This document shows, one piece after another, positions 1 to 9,309 of a stretch of 64,000 bases of DNA (its first letter is position 1; every line of letters starts with the position of its first letter). Under the pieces are notes generated by a model. That model did not search any database, had not been told where the DNA came from, and was given only the letters and a program-made list of their open reading frames with translations. The stretch comes from Pycnococcus provasolii (taxonomy: Eukaryota; Chlorophyta; Pseudoscourfieldiophyceae; Pseudoscourfieldiales; Pycnococcaceae): positions 124,001 to 188,000 of the forward strand of contig OW568904.1 of the NCBI GenBank assembly GCA_938743325.2, in the 5' to 3' direction. Made by a program: the position numbers and the translations under genes.

Positions 1-1
1 G

Positions 2-1156
2 CTGAATCTCATTCTTGCGTGTGTCCTGGTGATGTATGGAGTTGCTGAGTCGAAGAGCATAGCATTTTATTTCTTATTTATTGTTGCCATGGTGGCTGTT
101 ACCAACGCCTTTTGGCAGGTGCACGCACCGTATCGCCAGGTTGACACTCTCGAGAGCAATCTAATCAGCCTTTCGAAATTCTTAGAGAGAGATCCGGCTA
201 AGGCTAGAGACTTTCTCGCGAATTGCAAGGTTCAAGCTGAGGAAGTCACCTTTCAACGCATCAGCGACATCATTAATCGACAGCGTTACGAAAAGTACCT
301 TCTGAATAAGAAGCGGGCTGATGCGGTCATCAAGAAATATGGATTTAGCGAGGACTTCGTCCGGAAGGGTCAGTACGATTTTGTTGACATCTGGATACCC
401 CCTGCTGGCAATCGCTTAGACTTACGTATTAAGTCTGGTGGACCTGCACTTGATGTACTCTACTGGTTCGTAATAATGTTTTACATGCCTCCGTCACCAA
501 TATATATCTTTTGGCCCCTGCTTATGAAGCTGCTATCGTACGAGAAGGGCACACCGAGCGCATCCGACCTCGCCAAGTTTCGTGAGCTACCATTGTTTGA
601 CTGGAGTACGTGGAAATTTCGATCACTAAGAATTATCGACGAGCTTTATGGCACGAGAGACGAAGAAAAAACAGAGAAAGCCATGCTAAAAGAGAAGTTC
701 GGATTCCAGTTTAATCAACTCCTCGTCATATCCGACGAGGAAGCTGGTTCAAATGGAGGAACGCAGCCACCTAATAGAAGAAAGTCGACGCGTCTGGAGA
801 ATATCAAGGACAAGCTTGGTCGACCGATTGTGAGGCTTTATGACTTTGATAAAATTCGCTACAACTCCAAGAAAGGATACAATGGTGACTTGAATGACCC
901 CGTCAAGAAAGGTTTGGTGACTCGCGACGACGCAGATGTTCGTGAAAGTATGTTCCGGTCAGTGTTTTTCGGCGGGAGATACGTTAGCATGCTGAGCGCG
1001 CTGCAGTTTCAGGACGACGCGATCGAAAAAGCATTCAATGGTCTTGGCGAGAAAACAGCATTATTTGCCGTTTTGTGGACATATGCTATGACAGGATACT
1101 TTGTATATGCAATGATAGCAGCGGAGAAAAACGCCGAAAATACCTCGAATAATTAA
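2..1156 (+). CDS. Multi-pass membrane protein, 5' end outside window
   Basis: The reading frame is open right to the first bases of the window, so the gene starts upstream; the ATG at position 32 is internal. About 384 codons are visible. A hydrophobic stretch covers the first ~40 residues, a second lies near the motif VLYWFVIMFYMPPSPIYIFW, and a third sits near the C-terminus (LFAVLWTYAMTGYFVYAMI). Between them are charged, helix-rich segments with many Lys/Arg and Glu. No catalytic motif is recognised and the family is unknown to me. It converges on the next gene with a gap of only 77 bp. The coding call rests on the long open frame and the coherent membrane pattern; the function is not assigned. 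Confidence 0.75.
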   Translation: MNLILACVLVMYGVAESKSIAFYFLFIVAMVAVTNAFWQVHAPYRQVDTLESNLISLSKFLERDPAKARDFLANCKVQAEEVTFQRISDIINRQRYEKYLLNKKRADAVIKKYGFSEDFVRKGQYDFVDIWIPPAGNRLDLRIKSGGPALDVLYWFVIMFYMPPSPIYIFWPLLMKLLSYEKGTPSASDLAKFRELPLFDWSTWKFRSLRIIDELYGTRDEEKTEKAMLKEKFGFQFNQLLVISDEEAGSNGGTQPPNRRKSTRLENIKDKLGRPIVRLYDFDKIRYNSKKGYNGDLNDPVKKGLVTRDDADVRESMFRSVFFGGRYVSMLSALQFQDDAIEKAFNGLGEKTALFAVLWTYAMTGYFVYAMIAAEKNAENTSNN

Positions 1157-1233
1157 TTTACTTGATCTGAGTGAGTGAGATTAAATTGAGTAACACATGA
1201 CATCGGTCCGGCCAGCAAACAATACATTATGAT

Positions 1234-3996
1234 TTATGACGATGCCGACGACGAATCGGAATCGTTTATACTACTACTATTCATAGAAGGTGGGGGTGGC
1301 GCGGCGGGTTGATTACGGCACGTTAGATGCACGGTACCGTTGTACAATTTTCCCGTTTTCCATAGCTCCCACCGCTCATCGGCAGGCAACCACGCGGGCG
1401 AGGCGACGTGCGTCGTCTTCGAGAAAATCCAGCCCCGATGTTTCCCGATCTCCGCATCTTCGAAATCGCTGACGATCCATTTATCCGAGTCAGAGTAGTA
1501 CAAATACTTCTTATGGCACACTGTTTTATTCATTCGTGTGCCAAGATCAACCTTTGTGTAGTACTCGGTAATGTAGGCTTCGAAGACAGGTTTGCCATTG
1601 ACCACACGGTTTGGCATCTGGTAGTAAGTTCCCAAAAGCCCATTCTGATTCGGTTGCAGTAGAAATTGCGGTGCAGCACTCGTCGCTTCAAACGTGCATG
1701 CAGATACCGTGGAAATGTTTGCAAGAGGATGTGCCACACATCCTGAAGCGGCTCCAAGACTGGGAGCTTCATGCACAATCCAGCTGAAAACCACGAAGAA
1801 AGGTGTTATGCAGAGTAAGCTACATATGAGCGACCATCTCTCCTCCTCCTCCTCTTCCTCTTCCTCCTCCTTCTCATTATCATTCGATTCCGATGACGCA
1901 GCCTCCTCCTTATTATTTTTCTTCATTTTTGGACGAGGTTGGCGGATAGACTGAGGTATGAATGGGCGAAGAGGCTGAACAAAATATTGCTTGACTTGTT
2001 CTTGCACAGCATCAATCCATATATTCAGGAACACTGCACATGAAAACAAAAGACCTCCCGCGCCAAGCATGAGCCACTGCTCATGCTCAGTCTTTTTGAT
2101 CGGAACTAATATAGCAAATATGATAAGGCCGATGCCTTGCAGGGAAGTCATGCGAAGAAAATCCTTGATCTTGGTTCCCACAAAACCATCCATCATTTCG
2201 GAAATCAAGTTTAGGTAAGAATCCTTGATTTCATCGTTGTGCGCAGAGATCGCCGCCTCACCTTGCTCGTATCTGTGGCTGACACCCTTTCTGATCAAAT
2301 CAAGGATGTCTCGCTTGTCTTGTTCAAATCTGGCTTCGGCTTTATTCGCATCGACATCATTCAGTGAATTGCGCAAACGCTTAAATTCCACAGATTCTGG
2401 ATTGGGAAAAACATTTAATGACGAAAATGGCTTGAAGATGCTAGCCCAGAACCACCATTGCAGAAATAGTGCACTGCAAAGTGTACGCAATTGTTTCTCT
2501 TCCTCGTGGCGTGCAATGCCGACGATTTTAACATTCTTGACCCGCGCGGCACGAAGCTCAAATTGACACCATGCTCGCTTCAGAGCTTGAGGATTTTGCC
2601 AGGAATGAGTCACGAGCCACAACTTGTCTACATTTCCTACGCCATCCTCGAGTTCTTGCTGAGTGTCTCCCGAGTTGACGATCCACTGGTTTTTGCAGAA
2701 AATGTCCACCCAGCGGCGATTGCGACGATCGGTCAGGCCAAGTAGTCGCAGATGTGACACGATCCAAACCAACAAATCAATCGGAAGTATGTGCACTACG
2801 TAAAATGCCCCAGAGAACATCCAGATCAGTGTCACAAATGTGAGTGGAATCTTGTAGATACTTGAGACGTAGGGTGCGAGCCTCCACCACGTGCGCATCT
2901 GCCACGAGGCAGCAGAGTCGTCTTTCCTCCATGCGCGGTAGAAGAGATAGTCGTCAAGGAGATTGCCTAACGAACTCATGTCGAGTATTCGCTTTGCGCG
3001 ATTGACGTGGAAGTGGTTCGAGCCAAAGAAGTTCCAGTTGGAAGCGGACGTATTTTGGGACGACCCACCCGTCATCGCGTCGCTGAAATCCTGGTACGAG
3101 TCCATCCAGGCGTGCGAGACGAAGATGTTCGCCACGCCAAAGCAGTAGCGCTCGACCCAATCACGACCCTTGGGGTGCACGTCCGCGACGTGCTCGGCGT
3201 ACGTGTTTCTGTCTTGCTCGCTGAGCAGGCGTCCATCTTTCCACTGCGTGATAGGCTTGACAACGAAGTCGACGATATCCGACGTCTGGACGAGTGCGAC
3301 GTCACGAGCTTTGAGAAAGTCCATCCACTTGGCGTCCGGGTCACCCTTGACGCGCACGAGTAATGGCGTGTCGGCGTGAATCTCGTCTGGAAGCTGTTTT
3401 GTGTCCACCTCCGCCTCGACGAGTTCCCAGTCTTTGTTCCGGCAGCGAGGCAGTTGCACGAGTCTGCGCACGAACTCAACATCGCTCTTGCGCGCCTGCA
3501 AGCCGTCGCCGAGGTTGACGAGCGTTTCCCCGTTGTCAGCTTTGGTTAAGTGCGTTGCATGAACAACATCAACGACGTGCATATCCTTGTCGTTAGGGCT
3601 TAAGCGCTCAAGCCACTGCTCGTGTGTCGTCGGCGTACTCAATGCTTGACGTGTGAGTCCAAACTGCGGGAGCACGCGAGTGAGGAAGTCTTCGAGAAAC
3701 GCCTCGGAGACACCGATACGCGCGTTGGCGTTACTTGTCGTTGCTTGAGAATCATCTCCTGGCACGACTTGGTTTGCCTTTCGACTTGACTTGTCTCGCT
3801 TCAGCGACATGCTCCTTGCGTGGTACGCAGGGTTGCTTCCCACGGGAACGGCAAGCACCGCTGAAGACCAACTTTGGTTACTACTAGTATTGTCACAGAT
3901 GTTCCCGGACGACGTCGTAGCTTGCGCAGGCACAAGTGCCGTGACTGTGGCGGTGGGCAGCTCCGACATGTCCTCCAGTGCCAACATGTCCGTCAT
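1234..3996 (-). CDS. SHAW/TIR-like domain membrane protein, 920 aa
   Basis: A large protein with a disordered N-terminus (~1-95). A TIR-like core is recognised by the motif FVSHAW (residues ~292-297) and by WVDIFCKNQ (~429-437), followed by a segment containing CQFELRAARVKNVKIVGI. In related proteins these two motifs sit about 30-40 residues apart. Here roughly 130 residues lie between them, including one or two hydrophobic segments (~384-420). More membrane segments lie at ~506-522, 618-633, 642-662 and 727-746, the last after a run of ten glutamates. The start is the ATG whose first base is 3996, and the frame stays open without introns. SHAW proteins are common in algae and are thought to be signalling or NAD-hydrolase-like domains; activity here is inference. 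It is divergent from the FKBP gene, 154 bp away. A second, decayed SHAW gene lies at 38 kb. Confidence 0.75.
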   Translation of the reverse strand: MTDMLALEDMSELPTATVTALVPAQATTSSGNICDNTSSNQSWSSAVLAVPVGSNPAYHARSMSLKRDKSSRKANQVVPGDDSQATTSNANARIGVSEAFLEDFLTRVLPQFGLTRQALSTPTTHEQWLERLSPNDKDMHVVDVVHATHLTKADNGETLVNLGDGLQARKSDVEFVRRLVQLPRCRNKDWELVEAEVDTKQLPDEIHADTPLLVRVKGDPDAKWMDFLKARDVALVQTSDIVDFVVKPITQWKDGRLLSEQDRNTYAEHVADVHPKGRDWVERYCFGVANIFVSHAWMDSYQDFSDAMTGGSSQNTSASNWNFFGSNHFHVNRAKRILDMSSLGNLLDDYLFYRAWRKDDSAASWQMRTWWRLAPYVSSIYKIPLTFVTLIWMFSGAFYVVHILPIDLLVWIVSHLRLLGLTDRRNRRWVDIFCKNQWIVNSGDTQQELEDGVGNVDKLWLVTHSWQNPQALKRAWCQFELRAARVKNVKIVGIARHEEEKQLRTLCSALFLQWWFWASIFKPFSSLNVFPNPESVEFKRLRNSLNDVDANKAEARFEQDKRDILDLIRKGVSHRYEQGEAAISAHNDEIKDSYLNLISEMMDGFVGTKIKDFLRMTSLQGIGLIIFAILVPIKKTEHEQWLMLGAGGLLFSCAVFLNIWIDAVQEQVKQYFVQPLRPFIPQSIRQPRPKMKKNNKEEAASSESNDNEKEEEEEEEEEERWSLICSLLCITPFFVVFSWIVHEAPSLGAASGCVAHPLANISTVSACTFEATSAAPQFLLQPNQNGLLGTYYQMPNRVVNGKPVFEAYITEYYTKVDLGTRMNKTVCHKKYLYYSDSDKWIVSDFEDAEIGKHRGWIFSKTTHVASPAWLPADERWELWKTGKLYNGTVHLTCRNQPAAPPPPSMNSSSINDSDSSSASS

Positions 3997-4150
3997 CCGA
4001 TGACGGTTTGGAGATGACGGCGTGCGGGATCATGATCCCCAGGGCTGGAAAGGAGGAAACCCCGAATCCTAGGGGCTAATAAACCCCGAATATCATTTTT
4101 TTTGTTTGGTTTTTGGGATTCCTTCTCCTCCCAGGAAAAAAATCAGAGCC
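3997..4150. promoter_or_regulatory. Short divergent intergenic region, likely shared promoter
   Basis: 154 bp separate the start codons of the SHAW-like gene on the minus strand and the FKBP gene on the plus strand. It holds the motif AACCCCGAAT twice (near 4060 and 4082) and a T-run just before the FKBP start. No TATA box is evident. The shared promoter is an inference from the arrangement. Confidence 0.4.
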
Positions 4151-5017
4151 ATGGCCATGCCGCGTCATCGTCCGTGCTCGCCCCTCGTGTCCATGTCGTC
4201 GTCGCATCCTATGCGTGCATGTCCCCCCCTCTCAGGCTTAGGTCGCAGCCATGGTCGCAGCCATGGTAGCAGCCATGGTGGAGTCGTCTGTGCGCCTCGA
4301 CCTCTTCTTGTCGAGCGAGCAAGGCGGAGCAGCTTCTCTGGTGCTTGTCTTGTTCGTCATGGTGCGAGAACGTGCTTGTCCATGTCAGCTTCGTCGTCGG
4401 TCTCATCCTTGGCGGTATCTTCTTCTTCTTCTTCTTTCCTCAAAGCTTCTTCTTGTTCACGCGAATTTGGTGTTGTCGAGGAGTTTTCATCATCACCAAA
4501 AGAGGTTGTGCCCACGCCTTCATCGTCTTTGCCTTCTTTGCGGCGTAGGAGTGCTCTTATGATAATAGCCTTTTTTCAACACACGTGGTCTCTTGGACTT
4601 ATTAAGGCATATGCGGCGGACGAAAACGAAAATAATTTAATTCTCGACGACTCAGGGGGGACTGCGGGAATTCAATACGCAGACGTTAAGGAAGGCACGG
4701 GCGCGGAGGCGTTGGAGTTTGACCTCGCGACGATTGACTATGCAGGTACGGTCGTCGGCCAAACAAAGCCGTTCGACTCCGCGAAGTTCTTCAGGTTCGG
4801 TCTAGGTCAAGGCGAAGTCGTCAGAGGGTTCGACATCGCGGTGCTCGGTGACGGGAAGATGAAACCCATGAGAGTCGGCGGCGTACGTGTCGTCGAAATC
4901 CAGCCTGAGCTCGCGTACGGCGCGAGAGGCGCCGGGTGTAAGAAAGATGGCACGGAGTGTGCCGTCCCACCAGATGCTGTTTTGAGGTTTACAATCGCGC
5001 TCACGAACATCAAGTGA
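4151..5017 (+). CDS. FKBP-type peptidyl-prolyl isomerase, thylakoid lumen
   Basis: 288 aa from the ATG at 4151, which has a good GCCATGG context. Residues 1-~130 are rich in Ser, Ala, Arg and His, as in chloroplast transit peptides. A twin-arginine-like RRR precedes the hydrophobic stretch LMIIAFFQHTWSLGLI, and an AYA motif (~153-155) marks lumenal cleavage, which suggests Tat-type import. The FKBP fold fills ~175-288: DYAGTVVG, the RFGLGQGEVVRGFDIAVLG region and the PELAYGARGAG flap are clear. Lumenal FKBPs catalyse proline isomerisation and assist photosystem and cytochrome assembly. Residues CKKDGTEC insert two cysteines in the flap, as is common in lumenal FKBPs. A TGTAA signal follows at 5021-5025. 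The family is certain; the exact orthologue is not. Confidence 0.9.
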   Translation: MAMPRHRPCSPLVSMSSSHPMRACPPLSGLGRSHGRSHGSSHGGVVCAPRPLLVERARRSSFSGACLVRHGARTCLSMSASSSVSSLAVSSSSSSFLKASSCSREFGVVEEFSSSPKEVVPTPSSSLPSLRRRSALMIIAFFQHTWSLGLIKAYAADENENNLILDDSGGTAGIQYADVKEGTGAEALEFDLATIDYAGTVVGQTKPFDSAKFFRFGLGQGEVVRGFDIAVLGDGKMKPMRVGGVRVVEIQPELAYGARGAGCKKDGTECAVPPDAVLRFTIALTNIK

Positions 5018-5075
5018 TTTTGTAAAAATCAAAAATGAAAAATGAAAAACAATTACTCAGTTGCAACAATCTCAG

Positions 5076-6278
5076 TCAGTCCTGAGCGCTCGGCCGAACC
5101 GCCTGAGCGAGGTACACGACCAAGATCGTCGCGCTCACTGCAAGCGCGCCAACGAAGTTCTCGATGCCGCCGCTGCTTCCCTCGACGAGACTCGACACGT
5201 CGAGAGTTCCCGCGAGCTGATCCGCAGGGAGAGTCTCGCGCAACACGTCCGCCGTCGCCTTCGAGCTGTACAGCGTTACGCCGTCGATACCCGCAATCGC
5301 GATCGCCACCGCCAGGTTCAGGACACGGCACGTCGGCGTCGCGAGCGTGCCTGTTTCTGCCGCCGACGCCAGCAAAGTCTGCACCGGCGCAAGCAGGAAG
5401 ATGGAAAACAGCCCGAAGTCTCTCCTCAAGAACTGCGCGAGCGGCGTGGGATCGTTGCTGATGGCGAGTGGCGAGATGGGCGAGAGTGCAAAGCTTCCGC
5501 CGACGACGAGGCTTGCGATGGTGGATATTTTGTAAAAGTACAGCAGGTACGTGTTGTCGTTGAGGCGCGAGATGTTCTTGGCGTCTTCGGCGCGTTCGTC
5601 GAGAAACTCGGATGGGGATTTCTTGGACGTGGATGCCGACAGTGCCGCCGTCGCGGCGGCGAAAGCGGCGTAGCACGCGAGTGGCACGTTGTCGACTGAC
5701 TCCATAGGAGTTTGCGTGAGAGCGACGGCGAGTGCGAGTGCGGACGCCGCCGGCGCGAGTGCTCCCGCGGTTGCGAGTAGACTGTCGGAGTCTTCTTCTT
5801 GCCGGTTTTGGTTTGAAGCTAGAAGAGCTAGCACAGCCGATTGGAGTACGGCGTACGGTGCGGTCGCCTGCAGGTTCGTGAGGTGCTGCAGCCCGTCGAT
5901 TCCTTGCACGGACAGGTTCATCGTGCGTGCGATATCTTCAGGTTGAGCGAACGCGTACACACCTAGAGCGATCCACGCGACGGAAGAGCTCGCTAAAAAA
6001 ACTTGAGAAGCACCACCCCTTTCATCATTTTGGGTATTCTGAACCATGCCACGATTACTCATCTTGGTGGACGTGTTATTATTATTTTTCGGCTTCAAAA
6101 GACGCACTAACGACGCGTTCTTCTTTCTACTGGCTGACGAGTACTTCAAAGAAAAACGAGACCGCGACTGTGCCATAGAGATACAAGTGCGAGAACTCAC
6201 ACGTAAGTGAGTACTCAACGAAGGCCACGAAGGTTGAGAGCGCACCACCAACATCGATGGCATAGACATGGATGGCAT
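5076..6278 (-). CDS. Plastid-like multi-membrane protein of unknown function
   Basis: 400 aa from the ATG with first base 6278; an ATG at 6176 is a plausible alternative. The frame is open upstream to 6359, but that stretch is made of a 14-bp tandem repeat (AAGTAGTCTCCAAG type, ~6288-6332) and is probably not coding. The N-terminal ~100 residues are Ser/Arg-rich and short of acidic residues, like a transit peptide. About eight to ten Ala/Leu-rich hydrophobic segments follow (for example SSSVAWIALGVYAFA, ALAPAASALALAVALT, VLNLAVAIAIAGI, LAVSATILVVYLAQAV). No catalytic motif is seen and I do not recognise the family. It shares a divergent promoter region with the pentapeptide-repeat gene, another plastid protein, and its 3' end lies 58 bp from the FKBP stop codon. 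Confidence 0.75.
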   Translation of the reverse strand: MPSMSMPSMLVVRSQPSWPSLSTHLRVSSRTCISMAQSRSRFSLKYSSASRKKNASLVRLLKPKNNNNTSTKMSNRGMVQNTQNDERGGASQVFLASSSVAWIALGVYAFAQPEDIARTMNLSVQGIDGLQHLTNLQATAPYAVLQSAVLALLASNQNRQEEDSDSLLATAGALAPAASALALAVALTQTPMESVDNVPLACYAAFAAATAALSASTSKKSPSEFLDERAEDAKNISRLNDNTYLLYFYKISTIASLVVGGSFALSPISPLAISNDPTPLAQFLRRDFGLFSIFLLAPVQTLLASAAETGTLATPTCRVLNLAVAIAIAGIDGVTLYSSKATADVLRETLPADQLAGTLDVSSLVEGSSGGIENFVGALAVSATILVVYLAQAVRPSAQD

Positions 6279-6611
6279 CTCTCTCCAAGAAGTAGTCTCC
6301 AAGAAGTAGTCTCCAAGAAGTAGTCTCCAAGCAGTACGACAGTGGGTGACGAGACACACGGATCGATACTAATGTGCCGGACTAATGTGTCACGAGGAGC
6401 GTGGACGCCAGTGGACGACGGTGACGCGCGACGGATGCGTGCACTAGTGGCTTGACTCAAGGGGGATGGGAGTGGGCAGATCGGATCGTCGTCCGGGGAA
6501 CGTCTCACTCAGGGGCGCCCCATGAGAAATCATTCTGAGCCACACAGACAGATTCAATTGGGGTTTAGGGGTTTGGTTTAGCCCCAAATCCCAACATCCC
6601 ACATCCCAGCG
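6279..6611. promoter_or_regulatory. 333-bp divergent region between two plastid genes
   Basis: This lies between the start of the minus-strand plastid membrane protein and the plus-strand lumenal pentapeptide protein. It contains three tandem 14-bp copies of a CTCCAAGAAGTAGT-type unit (~6284-6332) and a GGGGTTTAGGGGTTTGGTTT tract (~6560-6580). No further gene is seen. A shared promoter is inferred from the geometry. Confidence 0.35.
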
Positions 6612-7454
6612 ATGCCCATGCCGACGCCAACGAATACGCGAATATCTCAGATGATGCGTGTATCACCACAGGGTGTGTCTTTGTCTTGCTCTTTTCCTTC
6701 GCCTTCGAAGAATTGTGGGCGTGCTTCCTGTGCTGATAGTTCGCATTCTTCGCGTTCTTGGCGTTCTTGGCGCTCTTTGCGTTCTTCGCGTTCTTCTTCG
6801 CATTCTTTGCGACCGCACTCATCTTCGCAAGCAGCGTCGTCATCGTCGTCTGTTTTGACTTTCTTTCATCTTCCTTCATCATCGTCATCGTCATCTTTGG
6901 CGTCTTTCGCTCTTGGTGTTTCCGTCGTCTTTGGTGCTTGTGTTCGTGATGTGCCACCCGCGTACGCCACCGTGGAAGAGCCTGAGGCGTGCTCGATGGA
7001 ACTGTTGCAAAAAGGAGCGAAGACGCGTGCGGGGTTCAGCGACTTTGCGGGGGAGGCGGAACTGCTCGTGAACGTCGAGGGGTGCGACTACAGCGGGAAA
7101 GATCTGTCAAAAGAGGTGCTCTCAGGAGTTCGTGGTCGTCGGAGTGACTTTTCGCGTACGAAGTTTGGACGCGAGGCGAGTCGTGCGGACTTTCGCGGCG
7201 CGAAACTGGTTGACACGACCATGGTCGACGCGAACCTGTACGAGAGCACGTTCGACGGCGCGGACATGCGCAACGCCAACTTGGAGAACGCCATTGTCAG
7301 CGGCGCATCGTTCGGGCAGTACGACGGCGTGTGGGCGAACCTCGCGGGCGTGAACTTCGAAGGCGCACTTCTATCAAGCAGTGACGTCAACAAGGTGTGC
7401 AAGAATCCCACGTTGGACGACGAAGGCAAAGGCGCGCTAGGGTGCAAAGATTAA
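6612..7454 (+). CDS. Thylakoid lumen pentapeptide-repeat protein
   Basis: 280 aa from the ATG at 6612. The first ~95 residues are Ser/Arg-rich, followed by a hydrophobic stretch (LASFALGVSVVFGACV) and an AYA cleavage motif at 117-119, giving a mature protein of about 160 residues in the thylakoid lumen. The mature part carries a run of A(D/N)LXX/FXX pentapeptides from about residue 175 to 255, including ADFRGAKLVD, ANLYE, ADMRNANLEN and VNFEGALLSS, which would form a right-handed quadrilateral beta helix. Two cysteines near the start of the mature part and two near the C-terminus could pair. Plants have comparable small lumenal proteins (TL15/TL17/TL20.3 type) of unresolved role. The family assignment is firm; orthology is not. 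Confidence 0.88.
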   Translation: MPMPTPTNTRISQMMRVSPQGVSLSCSFPSPSKNCGRASCADSSHSSRSWRSWRSLRSSRSSSHSLRPHSSSQAASSSSSVLTFFHLPSSSSSSSLASFALGVSVVFGACVRDVPPAYATVEEPEACSMELLQKGAKTRAGFSDFAGEAELLVNVEGCDYSGKDLSKEVLSGVRGRRSDFSRTKFGREASRADFRGAKLVDTTMVDANLYESTFDGADMRNANLENAIVSGASFGQYDGVWANLAGVNFEGALLSSSDVNKVCKNPTLDDEGKGALGCKD

Positions 7455-7475
7455 CAATACGATGAAAAAAAAACA

Positions 7476-7545
7476 GTGTGTGTGTGTGTGTGTGTAATAA
7501 AGACATCTCCAGAGCGAAGATATTTGTGTGTGTGTGTGTGTTTGT
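7476..7545. repeat. Two (TG)n microsatellites
   Basis: Two TG runs (about 7477-7494 and 7524-7542) flank a short unique stretch in the 3' region of the pentapeptide gene. A TTGTAA at ~7547 could serve as its poly(A) signal. Confidence 0.8.
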
Positions 7546-7559
7546 GTTGTAAACATCTC

Positions 7560-8255
7560 ACTCCTATTGTACCACACGTGTACTGACTTGTTGACACGTG
7601 ATTTATACAAAGTCCACTGCTTGAGACGATCAGACCCAGTTTCCGAGAATGCAATGGGGGTCCGAGAATCGCATCCGTCGAGACTCCTTAAGACGGAGTG
7701 CTCGCCACTCGCGTACCCAAACTCCTTGACGACGTCCGACTTCTCCCACGAAACGTACACGCTCCACTCCGTCGCAATCAAGGCTGACGACGAACGGAAG
7801 GAGGCCATGCGACGTCGCACGTCGTCTTGTCTTCACTCACTCACTGCGGCACGATCAGCGCGGCGTCGTCGACGTAGTCTATGGGAATGCCCATGTACGA
7901 GGGCACACCCGCCTTCAAGGGCAGCTTGAGCAGAGGCTCCTTCCTTGGTGTCGCCGAACCACTTGGCCAGGCTGTCGCCCGCGACGCCGCCGAAGAGCGG
8001 AACACCGAGGAAACCGCGGTTGAGCTGGAAGCGGCACGGCCCGCACACGTCGGGCGGAATCGGAGGCTTCGCATCCGGAAGAGGCACGCCGGTGAGGCTA
8101 CGCGTGGAGCCGTACGAGTCGAAGATTACCGGCGCGTTGCCGTCGGGCGCCTTGAGCTTGTCGAAGCTCCACCTCTGCAGGCCGTTCGGGTTCACCTCCA
8201 CCGCCCACTCACGGGTGCGCCTCGGGGATAAGGGCTCACGAGTCAAAGTCGTCAA
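7560..8255 (-). pseudogene. Unrecognised coding remnants on minus strand
   Basis: Two or three minus-strand stretches read like real protein. One (about 8235-7965) contains GLQRWSFDKLKAPDGNAPVI, PPDVCGPCRFQLNRGFLG and GDSLAKWFGD. It runs on in another frame as LPLKAGVPSYMGIPIDYVDD, ending in a stop at 7841. A further stretch at about 7800-7600 reads EWSVYVSWEKSDVVKEFGY. There is no convincing ATG and no single frame links them, so this is either the 3' part of a spliced gene or a decayed one. The upstream side abuts the Ty3/gypsy fossil, so disruption by insertion is possible. I do not recognise the family. Confidence 0.35.
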
Positions 8256-8289
8256 GCATAAATAAAACACAATCATAGTCAAGATAGGG

Positions 8290-8700
8290 TAGACATGGCC
8301 ATAAGCTGTACGCTTATGATTTTCCACACGAGCAGAAGTGGTAGCATTAATGCCTTTCTGAGGAAATATTCCATAACCTTGTTCAGCGTCAATGAACATT
8401 TGCAGAGTATCAGGTGTCTCATAAGCCCAGCCCTTGCTCTGTTCAGGAGTATCATCGTAACCAATCCACCAATGCACAACCGGGTGAGTGGTAGTATCAG
8501 GCAATTCCAATTCCACCGTGTTATTGTCAGAGTCGACACGGAGAATTTTGTACGGCCCACTCCAGCACGGGTACTGTACCGTCCCAATTTTTTGTTGAAT
8601 GTAGGAGGTAACGCGCAGGGGAACGAGAATGATAAGAGGGAGCGCCTGGGGGCTCCCGACCAAGATGGTCGAGCCCGACCTATCTGTTAGAGAAAAAAAG
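8290..8700 (-). mobile_element. Ty3/gypsy LTR-retrotransposon fossil, 3' part of pol
   Basis: The minus-strand translation shows the chromatin-binding tail that follows integrase in Ty3/gypsy elements: a WSGPYKILRVD motif, then a VELELPD strand and HPVVHWW. Only this end of pol is visible; no protease, reverse transcriptase, RNase H or integrase core and no paired LTRs were found around it. It is a broken, partial copy, probably old. It runs into the unassigned minus-strand remnants at 7560-8255. Confidence 0.6.
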
Positions 8701-8739
8701 TTGGCGCTCAGAAAGTCCAAATTTGGCGCCCCAAGGGCT

Positions 8740-9110
8740 CTTCTTGTTTTCACACCCATTCACAACCCCTAACCCATTTACAATGACAACCCCTAACCCA
8801 TTTTCACACCCATTCGCAGTGCACCGTGGGTGGGTGGATGTGGGTGCCACCCATGTGGGTGGGTGGGTGCACCCCCCAAAACACCAAATCGAGTGGGTGG
8901 GTGGAAAAATAAATGGGTGGAACCAAACCCGCGAACCAAACCCGTGGCCGTGGGTGGACACCCATGGGTGCACGTGGGTGTGAGGCCCTGGTCCTGGTCG
9001 GGGCTTCAGGTCGGGATGCACAAAATGGTCGGGATTCACAGGTCGGGATGCACAGGTCGGGATCAATGCACAGGTCGGGATGCACAGGAATGGTCGTGTC
9101 CAACACTTCC
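8740..9110. repeat. Low-complexity G/T- and C/A-rich repeats
   Basis: Short degenerate repeats: AACCCCTAACCCATTT twice near 8764-8800, a GTGGGTGGGTG-rich core at 8828-8990, then a 14-bp unit of CACAGGTCGGGATG type repeated about five times at 8998-9085. Open frames across it are a product of composition. No gene seen. Confidence 0.7.
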
Positions 9111-9309
9111 TTAGACTAGGGGTAACCTTAACACCACCTCTCCCCTCAGTGCACGCTGTTCACGTGCACGCCGTTCTCAGGCTCTGGGTTTCACTGTTAA
9201 GTCTAACCTCTCCAGGAGGGGCGCCATTCCATTCATTGCGCGCATCAACAAACCCTGCGTGTGGTGTTTCTCGGCCGGCCGGCGACATCTCGGCGAGCCT
9301 TGTAGGCGT

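Noticed and set aside
6279-6359. Upstream extension of the plastid membrane protein
   Set aside because: It starts at GTG and translates a tandem repeat; ATGs further in suit a transit peptide.
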